Of a DNA stretch of 64,000 nucleotides, positions 12,851 to 25,762 are shown piece after piece. Under the pieces are notes generated by a model. That model had not been told where the DNA came from and ran no database searches. It worked only from the letters and a program-made list of their open reading frames with translations. Source of the DNA: Isoetes taiwanensis (lineage: Eukaryota > Streptophyta > Lycopodiopsida > Isoetales > Isoetaceae). The stretch covers positions 1 through 64,000 of the forward strand of contig JAJEKV010000758.1 in the NCBI GenBank assembly GCA_021234155.1, given 5' to 3'. The position numbers and the translations under genes are program-made. Each line of letters begins with the position of its first letter. Position 1 is the first letter of the stretch.

Positions 12851-14241
12851 ATTCCCATATGGAATGGGTAGACCTAATGAATTTTGTAGGTGAAACACAT
12901 TGTTCTAGATAGAATCGTGTTTGTAGATAAATGGAGTGCTAAGATATGAAGGGTGTTTTTGCACAATTATAATTGACATTCACGTGAAGGATAACAGAAT
13001 GTACCTTGCCTTTAAGTAGGAACAAACATTAAGATCACATCTAGGAAGCATGTTTCAGATGTCTATATGTCATTTCTAGAAGTAATAAAATATAAGAATA
13101 AAAGATTAGCTACACATATAGAAAATATAATTTATATACAAAATGCCAGTTTCATAAGTTATAAGGGTTGAATATTTAGCATGATATGGCCATGTAAGGG
13201 ATGCTACTACAATATAGAAATAGGGTCGATTTTTTAGTCGTCGGTGCATTTTTAAGTTGACACGTGTCACTGCCAATTACCTGGAAAGGCGGTTAGGTGC
13301 TCGATTCCGGTGACGGAGTTGAACCCATCACTCATGTTTTTTCGCTTGTAAATTTCTATATTTTTAAAACAGAGTTGCATTCACTATTCAAAAGCAGAGT
13401 TACATTCAAAGACTACTCAAAAGCAGAGTTACATTCAAAGAACCAAATCACATACTAAAATTCTGCTTGCATCACAAAAAACCTTTCAGAAAAGTTCGCG
13501 AACAAGCATTCGAGATGCCTAAATGCTCTTCCATTCCAAAACCATCGGATAGCATGTGTCTCCAAATCCCCTTTTGCGACTCTTGACTTTGGTTCTACCA
13601 TTATCTACCGCCATACCTCCTGCAAAGCAAAGACCTTGGTTCTACCATTAACCGCCATACCTCCGCAAAGAAAATACTTATCATTAATACCTTTTGCTTT
13701 TTTAGCCAATGTAGCATTTTAACTATCGCAACATAAAAAGCAAGATCGATCATAAAATGCTTGCATGCACAAAAGGCAAACAAGTCTATATGCAAGAATC
13801 TTACCTAAACACTTAAAACACCCACGAAAGCATGAATCGAAAGTAAAAGTCACGGAATAGATAATACGCCTTCCTAAACCCTCAGAAGACAAAAACTAGT
13901 TAAATAATCACGAAATGAGCAAAGGATTGTTAGAAATAGACAAAAACCAGAGCATTTGATATCTTTGCTCCAACCTGTTTATACCGGACACTACAAGAAG
14001 AATCGAGCAAAGCCTACCGCCACCAAAAACTCTACCAAGATCAAGAAACAAGCAAATCGCCTTCAAAAAGCAAGAAATGCAACAATAAGGAAGCACAACA
14101 AACAAAAGCCTTCTGACCATGAAGCTCGTGTGGCCTTGGCGCAGCGACTCCGTGCCGACGCAGACTCTGGCGCCGGAAGAAGCTCCTGGCGCATGCCAGA
14201 AAAAAAAAACGGAAGAAAAAAAATCTCCCTATTTCTTTGAT
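12851..14241. other. No gene recognised; small duplications
   Basis: Short local duplications occur: AAAGCAGAGTTACATTCAAAG twice at about 13390-13440, and a TTGGTTCTACCATT...CCGCCATACCTCC phrase twice at about 13590-13670. A lysine/arginine-rich frame at 13956-14240 has no recognisable domain. No RNA gene is seen. Confidence 0.35.
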
Positions 14242-14350
14242 TGTGGGGGAAGGACAATTGGTCCTTGATTCCAGTTTCTAGGTGACCATCCTGTCACGGT
14301 AGGACCCCACCTAGAAACCGGAATCAAGTCCCAATTGCCCTTCCCCCATA
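14242..14350. mobile_element. Small foldback element
   Basis: Two arms of about 43 bases (14242-14284 and 14308-14350) are inverted copies with a few mismatches. The left arm contains GATTCCAGTTTCTAGGTG and the right arm the complement of GATTCCGGTTTCTAGGTG. They are separated by 23 bases that can pair further (GTGAC/GTCAC). The size and lack of coding capacity fit a foldback-type miniature element. No clear target duplication was found. Confidence 0.55.
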
Positions 14351-15760
14351 CAAAAACGCATAATAAAAATGCAAAAATCAATATATGTTCATGGCCTAGG
14401 ACAGCAAGTGGTTAAGCAATTTAAGATTCTGGGGGGTTTCGCGAAGGTACATTTATGACGGATCACTTGTAATAATTAAGAATGTTTTAATCCTTAAATA
14501 GAGAGCCTCTTAATGGGAAACCAAACCCCACATGAAGGCACAAAATTGACTGGATACCATAGGGTCGATAAAGTGAGAGCTCATCTATTTAAATACAAAA
14601 TTTGATAAATGCCTCCATAAAGTGAATTGTCAAGTCTTCCACTAAGATGTGTATACTTGAAAATATACTATTGGGAAAAACAAATCAAGTGTGAAAAAGA
14701 CAAGATAAAGCTGGTTTTTCCTAGGAGAAAGGTGTGCAACTTTGAGAGGTCATAAATGAATGGTAATGTTGCTTTATCTCTTCTACATGACATGACGCGT
14801 GGTAACATTTAGATTATAGTTATTTCGAGAGGGAATGAGCATACACAACACTTTGCTGCCATACAATCATGGGCACAAGAAGATGTCGGCATCTCCATGA
14901 TGGAAAAAAAATTGGATAGTGTGATAAGTGTCATAGTGTAGCCCACATCTTTGAAAAGTTTGTTTACATTATTATATTAATGTCTTCAAGGACTATTTTA
15001 AATATAACGTAACCATCGTTGTATTTGCATCAATTTTGTTCTTAGTTTATTTGAATCAGATTCAGGAAAATGGCTATGGATAACCTATGCCATCAAACAG
15101 AATATGGACCATACCATTCTTGGCATGCAGAAGGCTCCTCAAGATTTCTAACAAAAGCTGTTAAAGAAAGGGAGTTGTTGAAGAGTTAGAAGACAACATA
15201 TATACTGATCAATTTTTATTATACTTTTTGCATGTCTGGATCTTATGCTGCAACCATCTCTATCATGTCAGATATTATGTACAACCAGATTATGTTTTCA
15301 GGAAATTATGGCGTTTAAACTGCATGTGGCAAGCCATGGCCTCAAACAGTTCAAGTAAAATGCCAATTATTAACCCATGCAATGAATACATTTCATTCCA
15401 AAAGAATTGTCCTTGTTGCAAGAAAAAATGACGCAAATAAATGGCCACTTCACATGTTGTGCCAATTTTATTCTGGACCCTCTGTACAATTTCAAAAGTT
15501 TGCACTCGAAATATGCTGTTGTTACAACAAGACCTCGAACAGCATTCCAGAAACTTTGTATCTATTGAAATAAAATCAATTAACAAATACAACGATATTG
15601 CTGATGTGTGAAAAAAGCTTAAAGTCTAGATGTGGCTAAAGGAATGGAGGCAAGAAAACCCACCACTTTGGCTACTTGAAGCACTCTTCCTTTCCATCAA
15701 ATATCTATTAACCATAAGATTTTAAGAAAACATTAAAAGGAAAAAAGAAAGCAGGGAGTT
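14351..15760. other. No gene recognised
   Basis: AT-rich sequence. The open frames at 15228-15592 on both strands have no recognisable domain or splice-site support. Confidence 0.35.
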
Positions 15761-15854
15761 ACTAACCTCTTTCAAGCACCGATGCTTGCGAAAGCCCAAT
15801 TTGTCATTATAGCAGTGCCTGCTAACAAGAAAAGTGAATGTTAAGAAGAAATGG

Positions 15855-16030
15855 TACCCTGCCATGGTCTCGGTTGCAATATTGAAAACGCACCCATTGG
15901 TAAATTTCTGTAGTATAGTTTGACATGTCCCGAGGAATTTGGCATCACCTGGCTCTCGCAATATCTTCAAAATGATGTGAGAAAAAGGTTTTGAAACACA
16001 AGAAAGCCGAACAACTTTGCTTTTCAGAAA
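15855..16030 (-). other. Possible exon, unassigned
   Basis: A minus-strand frame stays open for about 55 residues of protein-like sequence containing KPFSHIILKILREPGD and FLGTCQTILQKFTNG. It is flanked by a possible AG acceptor (about 16025) and a possible GT donor after ATGGCAG (about 15862). I do not recognise the family, and no neighbouring exon could be matched to it, so this is only a candidate. Confidence 0.25.
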
Positions 16031-16699
16031 CAGGTACACAGAGAGTATGGTTTACAAAGTAAGCAATCAGTGCACCCAATCAATGAGAAGAGATGTTGCC
16101 TAATTGAACCTATGAATAAAGAACATTCCAAGATACCAAAATGTCCAGCAAATTAAAGCATAGGTCTGGGCCTTCTGTTTCACTGCCTTGGATGGAAGAA
16201 AAAGAAGGAACAGACCTGCAAGAAATAGAAAAGAAAATATATTATACTAGAGACCGAGTTCGGCCAACCTTAGCAAGGCAAAGTAACTCATGGCCTTACA
16301 AAATAATATTTTAGAACTGCAGAAAGAATTGGGTAGCTTTAAAGATTGTAATAACCGTCATAATGACTTCCAAATTTTCAGATTAAGTCATTTCAACCTA
16401 CCAGATGCATGGATAGCTGTCTTCAGGTCATCTACTGTTGCCTGCATCATACGACAATTTGATGTTAGAAAAGAACATCTGCAAATCTGACCACCAGGTT
16501 GCATATAGCTTGCACTGAACACTCAAGCAAGTCAAAGCATGTTTTGATGCTTGATCATGTTGTGCAGAATACAGAAATAACGTGTCATGACTTAAGTTGG
16601 TAATCTGTCATCATGTACACATGATGCATGCATCACACAGAATACCCCATCAAAAGAAAGCAATGGTAATCCTTGCTAATCATACCATCATGACCACAA

Positions 16700-17650
16700 A
16701 TCCAAATCAGGGAGCACTCCTCTAACCTGCTCCAATAACAGCATTCCATGAAACAACATTTCTTTCAGGGGCATTTGCTAACAGTTGTGTATTTCATGAA
16801 CCTGGCCCTTGCTTGGTATAGCTAGCAACCATAGCTGTCCAATACATTGCATTTTGGCATCTGTTTGAAAAAATAGAGAGTTTTCTCCAACTGTCCTTGC
16901 TTTGCATACCCTGAAACCACGCAGTCTGGCAGTGGCATCTCTAAGGTGATGCTCAAGAGCATTGTCCATCTGCCCTTCTTACAGCGGGCAAAAATCATTG
17001 CAGTCCAAGAGATGGTATTGCGCATGCGCATTTTCTGGAAGGGGGACATGGTCTGCTATGAAGTAATCATGGTGTTCCAAGCGACTACATTTTGAAGGCA
17101 ATTGCTGGAAAATTTCAAGGGCCTTCTCAAGTCGGCCATTTTTTAATAAAGCCTCAATCATGGTGGTCCATGAAACAAGATTGCACTTACGCATTTGGTC
17201 AAAAAGTAACAGTGCGTGTTTAACTTGCCCTTGCCTGGCATATCCTACAATCATGGCATTCCATGAAGCTATGTCCCTTCTATGCATAAGAATAAAAAGA
17301 TAAAGGGCCATATCAAGCTGCCTCAGCTGAATATACCCTACAACCGTGGAGGTCCATGAGACAACATCACAGGCGTTTCTTGAAAGAGTTTTTAGACCTC
17401 GTCTATCTTCCCATGCTGAATATATACTATACTACAATTGATATGTGCAGGAGAAAAATTCAATTCTTCTATCAAGAAGAGCCCTAGCTTCCAACAACGC
17501 TCCACAAGTGCCATGCATCTCTAGAAGAATATGGTTAAAATATCTACTGTTCTCCAACCATTTTGTACAATGTGCTCACATATGCCCAAGCCTTCTAAAA
17601 AAGCCCTTGCATCTCTGCACTTTCTCGGGAATGGGCTATTCTGTTTTCTT
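16700..17650 (-). pseudogene. PLS-type pentatricopeptide repeat (PPR) gene remnant
   Basis: PPR proteins bind organellar RNA through tandem helical repeats of about 35 residues. Here the minus strand, read downward, shows an L-type segment with CGALLEARALLDRR (about 17480-17520) and IQHGKIDEV. Consecutive repeats follow: VVSWTSTVVGYIQ, then DIASWNAMIVGYARQGQVKH, then NLVSWTTMIEALLKNGRLEK (17311-17100, one open frame). Weaker repeats continue with NTISWTAMIFA, VVSGYAKQGQLEKTLYFFKQ, WTAMV and NVVSWNAVIGAG (about 16735-16705). At least seven repeats are visible. Stops and about four frame changes break the chain, and no start codon or C-terminal E or DYW domain can be followed. The SWT/SWN pattern with short S motifs is typical of land-plant PLS proteins. 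It is probably a pseudogene. Confidence 0.8.
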
Positions 17651-20630
17651 CCAAATGCCACTGGTTCCCTGTTCTGCCATCAAGTAAAGCATGTTTAAAT
17701 TCTCCGGCCGGTCTTGGAGGTGACTTCAAACGGAAAACTTTTAGCCATACACAACACGTCAAATGTGTAGACTGCATAATTATTCCCTTCTACTAAAAGA
17801 ATGAGAAATCCTTGTTCATGCTTGAAAGAATTGAATATTTGTAAATTGGGATCTGCTGGCTTAAGTTGGTCCATGTTGTTGAAGCCATCTGTGAAACACA
17901 TCTTGGAATCAATATAACAATGTAAAAATACCTACCTCCTCTGCACGTGAGATCTGTAGCTTCAAACTAAAATATATCAACACCAAAGAATGGCATCTAG
18001 CCGGAAAATGGAGACCCAAACAAGGGGAATATCAGAAAAAAATCATTGTAGGTCGCCCACTTTCTCTACTAGATGCTGCACCTTATCCTTATCTTAACGT
18101 ATCTACGATCGCATCGAAGAAGCGAGCTCCATATTACACTCTAGTCTAGTAAAAAATAACCTCTATATTACGTGGACTTGTGATTATTATTGGTAATGCA
18201 GCATCCTTAGAGTACTTTGCATGCCAATTTACATTGGTCTAGATAGGATTTTTAACTCAAGCATTCACAGAGAAAAATGAAAAATAAAATGAACAAGAAA
18301 TGAGATAGATGAATGCTTTATCCTATACATCCATGATGAGAACTGCCCAAGTGCCTTGGTTGAAAAGTATTTCATATTAATCCTGCATGCAGGTCAGATG
18401 CTAGCTACTACTTGTGGATAAGTTCCTAATTCCATATGAGTGAAAATCAGTCTCATCAGGGCTTTCAGCTAAACTTGAGAACTTTTGAAGAAATCATTTT
18501 GTGGAATGAATTCTCCAAGCTAGATGGATACCGGATGGTGTTGCTGAAGTGCAACTTAACTATACTAAAGGAATTTGAATGTTTGTTTCTAGGATTCTCA
18601 ATCTGGCACAATTCTTGACATAAACAAGACTTCTAAAAAACCCACCTACTAATAACGAGTATTAGCATTACACTATTGCAGGAAGTCCAACATATGCAAT
18701 GGAATAGAGCCAAAGAAAGTAGGCACAGCATTTTCACATGCCTTCATCTGAGGCAGGTTCTGGACTAAAAATCAGTGGCAGAAGAATGAGAAAATGCTAA
18801 ACCTTCAATGTCGACAGGCTGAGAATAGCTTAATCACAAACTGTTTGAACAGATTAACAAAGAAATTTCCTTCCCTTTAACCAATCCAGTTACAAGGGTG
18901 CATCATTCCAACGGCCCAAAGAATGCGACTAAAGCAGGAATTTAACAGATGGAAAGCTGAAGGAATCAAATACCTGTAAATTAACTGTATTGTTAGCGCT
19001 GCATCTCCAGAAATGGCATGGCAGATTCTATTGGTACAGAAAGAATTTCCATTTAAAACCAACTCCCGAGCTGTTTAGCAACTGTACATTTTGTAGCTGA
19101 GGCAAACTAAATCTGCTAACCTAAATTTGCCAACTGGAAATGGTTCTCTTTTAGTTGCCGATATGCTAAATCTGCTAACTAGAAATGCAGCAACCGGCAT
19201 AAGAATATCCATTTTTTTAATGGGAAGATATCCCACAAACCAATTTGAAGTCGAAGAAAAGGGCATATAAGGAATTTGAAAAGAAAATCAAATGGGCAAG
19301 TAGAATAGCGCCATATTAGTTGGGTGCGAAAACACTTCGTGACATACTCACTCCCATGGTCTAAAGAACCCCTTAGAAATGGGATCTACAGATCCTCTGT
19401 AATTGGGATTGGGATTGTATGGCACGGTCCGGTCTTCAAGCTCAACAAACGCCCAAATGTTTTTTCCAATTTTCTAATATTACAAACAATCCTAAAAGGT
19501 ATAGCCATTCTTAGGGTTTCTTAGGGTTGAGATCCCTGGATACAAAGAATAACCAGAGAGTAGCTAGTATTTTTTCTGTATTTGAACCTTAACTTAGAAA
19601 ACAAGGTTGATGAGGCTTGGAAATAGATGTCTATCAACTTTGTCATTTTGTATTCGAGTCGAGCTCGGCAATTGATGCTTGTGAAGTACAGAAGTCATGG
19701 TTTCATGTGATTATTGATGTGACTAGCTATCTTCTTGTTTATGCTATTGTTATCTTCTTGTTTATGCTGTCAGTCCTTTGGCTGCAGATGAGAGCTTTGT
19801 TCATGTGTTAACTAGTAGCACAAGTTCCAGTTTGGATGGAACTTCTTAAAAGAAAAAATCTCATTTGTCTTCTACTTGTTTTAAAATCTTAAAATTTCAA
19901 GAGCGTGCTCTAGAATGGTGCCTTGATCTGCCATTTCTCAAAGATCTCCCCTTTCTTCTGAATTGAGCTTAAGGAAATATGGACCGCAATAAGCGTAAGT
20001 AATTATTACACCGGATTGCGTAAGAAATACTTGGAGAAAAGCCCATCGTGACTTTGTTAAGTTTTTTTGCCCTTGTCGTAAATGGTTTTTTCTGAAGAGA
20101 TGAGGGAAATTACGGGAGCTTGCAACTGCATGGGTAGTGTTTTCTTCTCCGATCAATTTATCATTCTGCTTTGGGACTGTAGAATTTCGTTTGCCCATAA
20201 GGCTTTGGCAGATTTGTGCTGCATTCAATGGGTTTGGGTTTGCCCTGAGGCTTCTCTACTCCAATTCTTAAAGAATTTGTTCTTCTTGCACGCTTCTAAT
20301 TCTATGTCATGTAGCTAGTTTCACGCTTGTGTTATGCTTGTTCTGCTTAAAATTTGAGAAAGAGAAAAGTTCTTAGGCAGGATTGTCCCGTCCAAGGATG
20401 TATAAAAGAAAGAATGCCACCAATATTAAAAGTTGATTTTTATTGAAGTTACAAGCTGAAACATAATTATGATAAGGTTTACATCCGAGATCTTTAAGAA
20501 TCTATGTGCATCAGGTCTTTGGTAAGATGTATTTGGAGGATATGAATGATGCTTTGCGCTTTCCATGTCAAGAAATTTAAAGTTTCTTCAAGGATCAGTG
20601 ATTAACCATGTGTGGTTATGGCACAACATC
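17651..20630. other. No gene recognised
   Basis: I find no supported coding region or RNA gene in these 3 kb. Short frames at 18436, 19324, 19617 and 20082 (plus) and 18877, 19075 and 19938 (minus) look incidental. The stretch could be intron or flank of decayed genes, but no exon could be matched. Confidence 0.35.
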
Positions 20631-20639
20631 CTTTCCTTA

Positions 20640-20800
20640 GTGCTTCTGCAGACCTTGATCTGACTTTAGAGCACTGTAAATTCAAAGCCTCTTACTTTAA
20701 CATGGCCAAGCATATGTGGTCATGGAACATGCTAATTACAAGGTATGCAAAAAAAGGACATAGTCTTCAAGTCTTGGACTGCCTCGTCAAGATGCATTGA
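20640..20800 (+). pseudogene. PPR repeat fragment
   Basis: A 62-codon frame (20612-20800) contains one clear PPR motif, WSWNMLITRYAKKGHSLQVL followed by DCLVKM. It is preceded by a degraded repeat tail (HCKFKASYFNMAKHM). It lies on the opposite strand to the larger PPR remnant about 3 kb away and ends in a stop. It is most likely a fragment of another PPR gene. Confidence 0.6.
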
Positions 20801-21818
20801 GTGCAAAGAAGTGGAACTAGGTTGTTGCCAGTTGGTTTTTTATTGAAGGAAAAAAAATTGAAATTTTTTACAAAAAGCTTGTGCTTATCCGGTGCTTCAT
20901 TACCAGTATCAAATTTATTATAAAACTTCAACGTCTTAAGCTTTAGAAATTTTGATTCTTTTGCCATAAGTGATTTTTGCCATAACACATTACTTTGATG
21001 GTACAGTAACTTCGATGCTTCAGAATTTTTGTTCTACCACAATCATCAACGAGAGCAAGGACATCTTCCACAGATTGGAGCAAGGATCCGATTGCCGTCT
21101 GTTGCCATCCACTACGACCCATCTGCTATATCCCATAGCTGTTGCCAAAGATTCTACGAATCGATTCTTAAGCTCCATGGTTTTTGATTCTGCTATAATT
21201 ATCAGCGACAACAAGGACATCTGCCACAAACAAATTTGCCACAGCAAGAATCAGATTGACATATGCTGTTTTCCCACATCAATTTTTTGGAACAAGGATC
21301 CAAAATTGCCGAAACTGAAGCAAGGATCTGTATATCTCTCTTGAATCTGAAATCCCAAATCTTGAATTTCTTGGAGCAAGGGTTTAACAATCAAGAGGAA
21401 GGTCAGTTTTAAATTTCTCATGATTTCTTTGCCATGAATTTCGCATAATTTCCTTGCCTTCGTTTCTAGTAAAAATCTCTGTTATAGCAACTTGGTTCAT
21501 TATTTTGTAAAAATCTCTCTGGTTCAAAACATATAAGAAAACTTTAAACTTTTTAAATTCGAAAGAAAACACACATTATAGCTGTCGAAGGATATTTCGA
21601 AAAAGGGTATTTTGAAAATTTGAAGGAAACATAAGGGCATCTAAAGAATTAACTTAAAACTTAAGGGTATTTGAACGATTTTCAAAACTACAAAATACAT
21701 TATACGTTGACCAGGGGCATTCCATAAATTTTTAAAAAGTTAGGGGCCACCATGATTCAAATACGTATTTCAATACGAATACCACATTTAACCTTCCATA
21801 ATCATATATTAGAAAAAA
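20801..21818. other. No gene recognised; partial internal repeat
   Basis: An imperfect duplication with the phrase AGCAAGGACATCTTCCACA (about 21050) and ACAAGGACATCTGCCACA (about 21205) spans the 124-codon frame at 20970-21344. AAGGGCAT-type phrases at about 21600-21730 resemble the termini of the next element. No domain is recognisable. Confidence 0.35.
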
Positions 21819-22670
21819 GGGAAAATTATAAAAATGCCCCTATATTTTAAAGGAATTACAAAAATGCCCTTGTATTTTTGTAAATTATCTAAATGCCCCG
21901 ATCGTTTCTTCTACGATCAAGAATGGGCCTATATTTCCTTTTCCGATGCAAGTAAAGAGCCAGGCAAGAAATGGGGTCCGATCAAGCTTTGGACAATTCC
22001 GGTCGCGTGTAAAAGGCAGATTAGGGCTAAACAACTAAAATTCTGCTCATGTTTTGGTGATTCAAACTGCCCAAAACACGCAGATCCTTCAAGCAGCTGC
22101 TTCTCTGCCACAATTTCTTGGCGGTAAATTGGCACCCATTTGCTTTAGAACCTTTATAGATCACACCATCGCAATTTTTTCTGACTATCTCATCATCCTG
22201 TATTGAATTGAGAACATCTTGGACGGAAACAGCCGGAGTTTTTCACTTTCGAACGAAATTATCTGCCAAGATAAGCATTTTTCCATCTCCAAACCTTTGG
22301 GCTCGTCAAGGATCATGCGCTGTTTTTTGCTTTATCCAGATAATAGAGAAGCGGCAGATTGGCTATGCTGGAAGGAATCGATCCTGAAAACCCATTCTTT
22401 TGCATCCTCACTCTCTGCAAGCTCTTGCATCCTCCTAATTCTGTCGGAATAGATCCTGTTAAACGATTTGAAAATAAAATGAGCTCCAACCGGAATTGTC
22501 TTCATGGAGTGATCTCCAACCAAAATTGTCTTCATGGATGGGCTCTTCTCAAGTTCTCATGCATAAGGATCGTAGGAATAAGAATAAGCGGGGCATTTTA
22601 ATAATTTAAGAAAAATCAGGGGCATTTTCATAAATATCTAAAAATACAAGGGTATTTTTATAATTTTCCC
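21819..22670. mobile_element. 852-bp element with 81-bp terminal inverted repeats
   Basis: The left end (21819-21899) begins GGGAAAATTATAAAAATGCC. The right end (22590-22670) is its inverted copy, ending ATTTTTATAATTTTCCC. Both ends contain several ATGCCC blocks spaced by AT-rich sequence. The interior has no transposase-like frame, so the element would be non-autonomous. The flanks show only an imperfect ATTAG(A/G) match, so a target duplication is not established. Confidence 0.6.
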
Positions 22671-22737
22671 ATTAGGAGGATATCTTGTTTTTATTATGAC
22701 ACGCCACACTATCTCCCGATTGGGGTTATTAAATAAA

Positions 22738-22832
22738 TTAATGGAAACCCTTAGGGTTTTATGTGGAAACCTTCCTATTTCCATTGAACCAGGAAGGGTT
22801 TCCATATTTCCCGGAAGGGTTTCCACTAAAAA
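22738..22832. repeat. GGAAACCCTTCC motif cluster (minor)
   Basis: Four copies of TGGAAACC(C)TT or its complement occur within 95 bases in both orientations. They match the larger cluster at 25.3-25.8 kb. The cluster can fold on itself and contains no coding potential. Confidence 0.6.
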
Positions 22833-23090
22833 TAGAATTTTTGGGGAAAGATATCCGCCATTCATTAATGATAGAATTAACGGCGACTTTGGCCTACCCC
22901 TCTTGAGCGATGGCTCGATGGTCCGATTTATCTGGTGACTCCATTCTTTCTATTCCCGACTCTTTTTTTGTGCGGTGACAATGTTCTTTCTAATCCAGAT
23001 TCGTTCTATTTTTTGTTGTCAGGCAACACTGTTCTTTTCGTGGCGGCCGACTCCGCAATGGCGTAACAAAGCTTTCTTCCTTTGAGGTGT

Positions 23091-23163
23091 TTCTTTCTTT
23101 CTTTCTTTTGAAGCTTTTCTTTCTTCGTCTAAAAGCTTTTCTTTCTTTTTCTTTTCTTTCTTT
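23091..23163. repeat. TTTC-rich microsatellite
   Basis: Imperfect repeats of TTTC and TTCTTTTC make a pyrimidine-rich tract on the plus strand. The minus-strand lysine-rich frames that cross it are products of the repeat. Confidence 0.8.
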
Positions 23164-23734
23164 AAGGTTTTTCCTGTGTTGAGCAATGCAAATGATGTAC
23201 AACCGTGATCCAACTCCTATTTTCATGAGGCTAAACAAATTTACATGGCTTTCTATTTTAGCTAAAGCAAATCATGGACACGACATGGCCACGTAGCATG
23301 AGACCACATGCTCAAAAAAGCAGAGGTCGCCTGTGGCAAAGATTTTAATACGCCAAATACATCCGGAGACCGCTGCGTTTTGAGAGGCCTTTGTTCTTGC
23401 TGCTCGAATGGCCAAGAACAAATTAACAAGGCCCGTAATGGTAGCTCCGATCAAAAGGCTGGAATCGATCTACGTGCCCTTTGCAAGAAAGAGGGGAAAT
23501 CTTTTGTTCAGCCCTAGCAAAGTATTTCTAATGAGCATTGTAGAGAAGTATCGATTGGCGTAAAGTCCCAACACAAGGAAAGATGGAGGTATTAGCAAAT
23601 ATATTTCACATGCAACTAGCAAGTAGGGTGGAGGATACACAAGCATCAAGCGCATGAGCAAGAACACCTAAATATAGCAAGTGCGTAATAAAGGAGGACT
23701 AAATGGATTTGGAGCTTCAACCGAATCGGGTTCT

Positions 23735-24131
23735 TTATGCATTGAAAATGTTAATCTAATTTTAAGAGGCAAATGGAAAAGTTGTGCATAAAATAAGAGT
23801 AAAATAACCTTAAAGCCGGGTTGGTCACATAGGAATAATCTATAATAGGGCAAGGCAAACAAATAAACTTGTCATTGACATTGAGTAAATGCAGAACATA
23901 GATTTAAATTCATGAATCTTGTATCCGGATTTATGCATTGAAAATGTTATTTCGAGTTTCATATTGGCATATGGAAATTGTGCATAAAATAAGAGTAAAC
24001 TAACCTTAAAGCCGGGTTGGTCACATAGGGAATAATCCGTAATAGGGCAAGGTCAGTAAATAAACTAGTCACGAAAGCATGGAGTAAATGCGTAAACATG
24101 GATTTTAATTCAAGAATCTTGTATATCCGAT
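23735..24131. repeat. 196-bp tandem duplication, two copies
   Basis: Copy one (23735-23930) and copy two (23931-24131) both start with TTATGCATTGAAAATGTTA. Both contain AACCTTAAAGCCGGGTTGG and end near CTTGTAT(AT)CCG. They differ by scattered substitutions and small indels. There is no gene inside. Confidence 0.75.
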
Positions 24132-25288
24132 CAGAGGACATGTAAATCTAAATGGTAATGGTAAGGTTCATCTACATTTAGCATGCGAGGCTTGACATGA
24201 ATGGATTGCCATAGATGGAGACAACACTATGCCATACCACCAACAAAGACACAAGATAGCCGATGGGGCAATGCACTTGTAATCGTGCCCATGTGGACCG
24301 ACATTGAGTGCTCCTCTAATTGTATGCTGAGGCTGGCTCTTGAAGTAGCGAGGCTGGCTTGCTGATAACTCTGAAGTAAATTGAGGCATTTATCTGGGGA
24401 ATTTTATATGCACTTAACTTCCTCTCGCCAAGAGCCGGAGACAATCGCGGATACACTTGAAAAATAGTAGAGAAGATGGATCCTTTATTATCCGAAAAGC
24501 ATTATGGCCAGTTCTTGTTTATTGAATATAGAATTGTCTTTGAAGAGGCCCTCTCTCCCTTGCATTTTGGCAACTCCATTACAATGTCTGCTTTTGCACT
24601 TGTTGCAATAGGTTTTGAAGGTCCATTAGGCGTAACACAATCCAACTTTTCATTTGACAAAGTCTTCCCTTGGCCAACACTTTTGCTACATTGATATTAA
24701 CTTGTGTTGCCTAAGAACTAAATGCTAAGACACAATAGAAAACATGGATGGTGATTCATGCAAATAGAACCCGCTTCTTTAATCATTATCAAAGATTCAA
24801 AAAATCAAAGGTTCGTTGGAGCTTTTTTTATTCAAAGTTTTCCTTATGATCAATCAAAGTTCAAATGGTCTTTGGGATTGCCACCTTTTTGGCCACATGG
24901 GGATCACAATATAGACGTAAAACCATTGTCTACTCCCCCGATTTGGAATCGAAGCTACTTCCATAGCAATCAAATGGATGCTAATGTTATAGTAGAATGT
25001 CTTTGCAGCCAGATCCCATAGTGGAAAACCCTTGGGACTCATATGTATCAAAACACTTGTCACATTTATCAAGTAATTTTGAGTTTGCTTACATTTATCA
25101 AATACTTAAGTTTGTTCTTTCATGTTACATTTATCATTTACTTAAGTTTGTTTCTTTTTTTTTTTTTGGTCTCTCGCATGTACGACTAAGAATATTTAAC
25201 AAAGACAAAGGTTATGCAATAGAGATTATGTAGAGCATAGTGCCATGATGCAACATAATAGAGTGCAACTTCACACGCACGCACTATC
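24132..25288. other. No gene recognised
   Basis: No supported coding region. A poly-T run lies at about 25154-25166. Open frames at 24476 and 24758 (plus) have no recognisable domain. Confidence 0.35.
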
Positions 25289-25762
25289 GAAGTTTTGGAA
25301 ACCTAACCGCATGTGGAAACCTAACCTATTTTCCTCCTCATGTGGAAACCTAACCTATTTTCCTCCTCCCCGTGGAAACCCTTCCTATTTTCCTCTTCCT
25401 CCTTGAAACCCTTCCAATTTCCATCATGCAAGGAAATCTTAGAGGGTTTCCACTCAAAATTTGAATTTTGAGTGACGGCGCCGATGGACGCGGCGCGCTT
25501 AATGCTCGGGCCCATGTGGAGGCGTGAGCCATAAAGGCTCACGGTGTAAATATTTAAAAATAATAATTTGTGGAAACCCTTCCGGGTTTTAATGGAAACC
25601 CTTCCTGCTTTCCAATATGGAAACCCTTCCGGCTTTCCATGGAAAACCGCCAGGGTTTTAGTGGAAACCCTTCCCTTTTCAAATTCGAAAACCTAAGGGT
25701 TTCCATTAAGTTTTATTGAAAACCGGAAGGGTTTCCATTAAAACCCGGAAGGGTTTCCGTGG
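25289..25762. repeat. GGAAACCCTTCC motif cluster with inverted repeat
   Basis: About fourteen copies of TGGAAACC(C)TTCC or variants lie in this stretch, forward in the left part and inverted in the right. A 34-base segment at 25572-25605 is repeated exactly in inverted orientation at 25725-25758, leaving a loop of about 119 bases that also holds copies. The DNA or its transcript could form a long hairpin. A second, smaller cluster lies at 22.7-22.8 kb. I do not recognise it as a known satellite. Confidence 0.7.

Noticed and set aside
22990-23238. Lysine-rich minus-strand frames (82 and 64 codons)
   Set aside because: They are translations of the TTTC-rich microsatellite.
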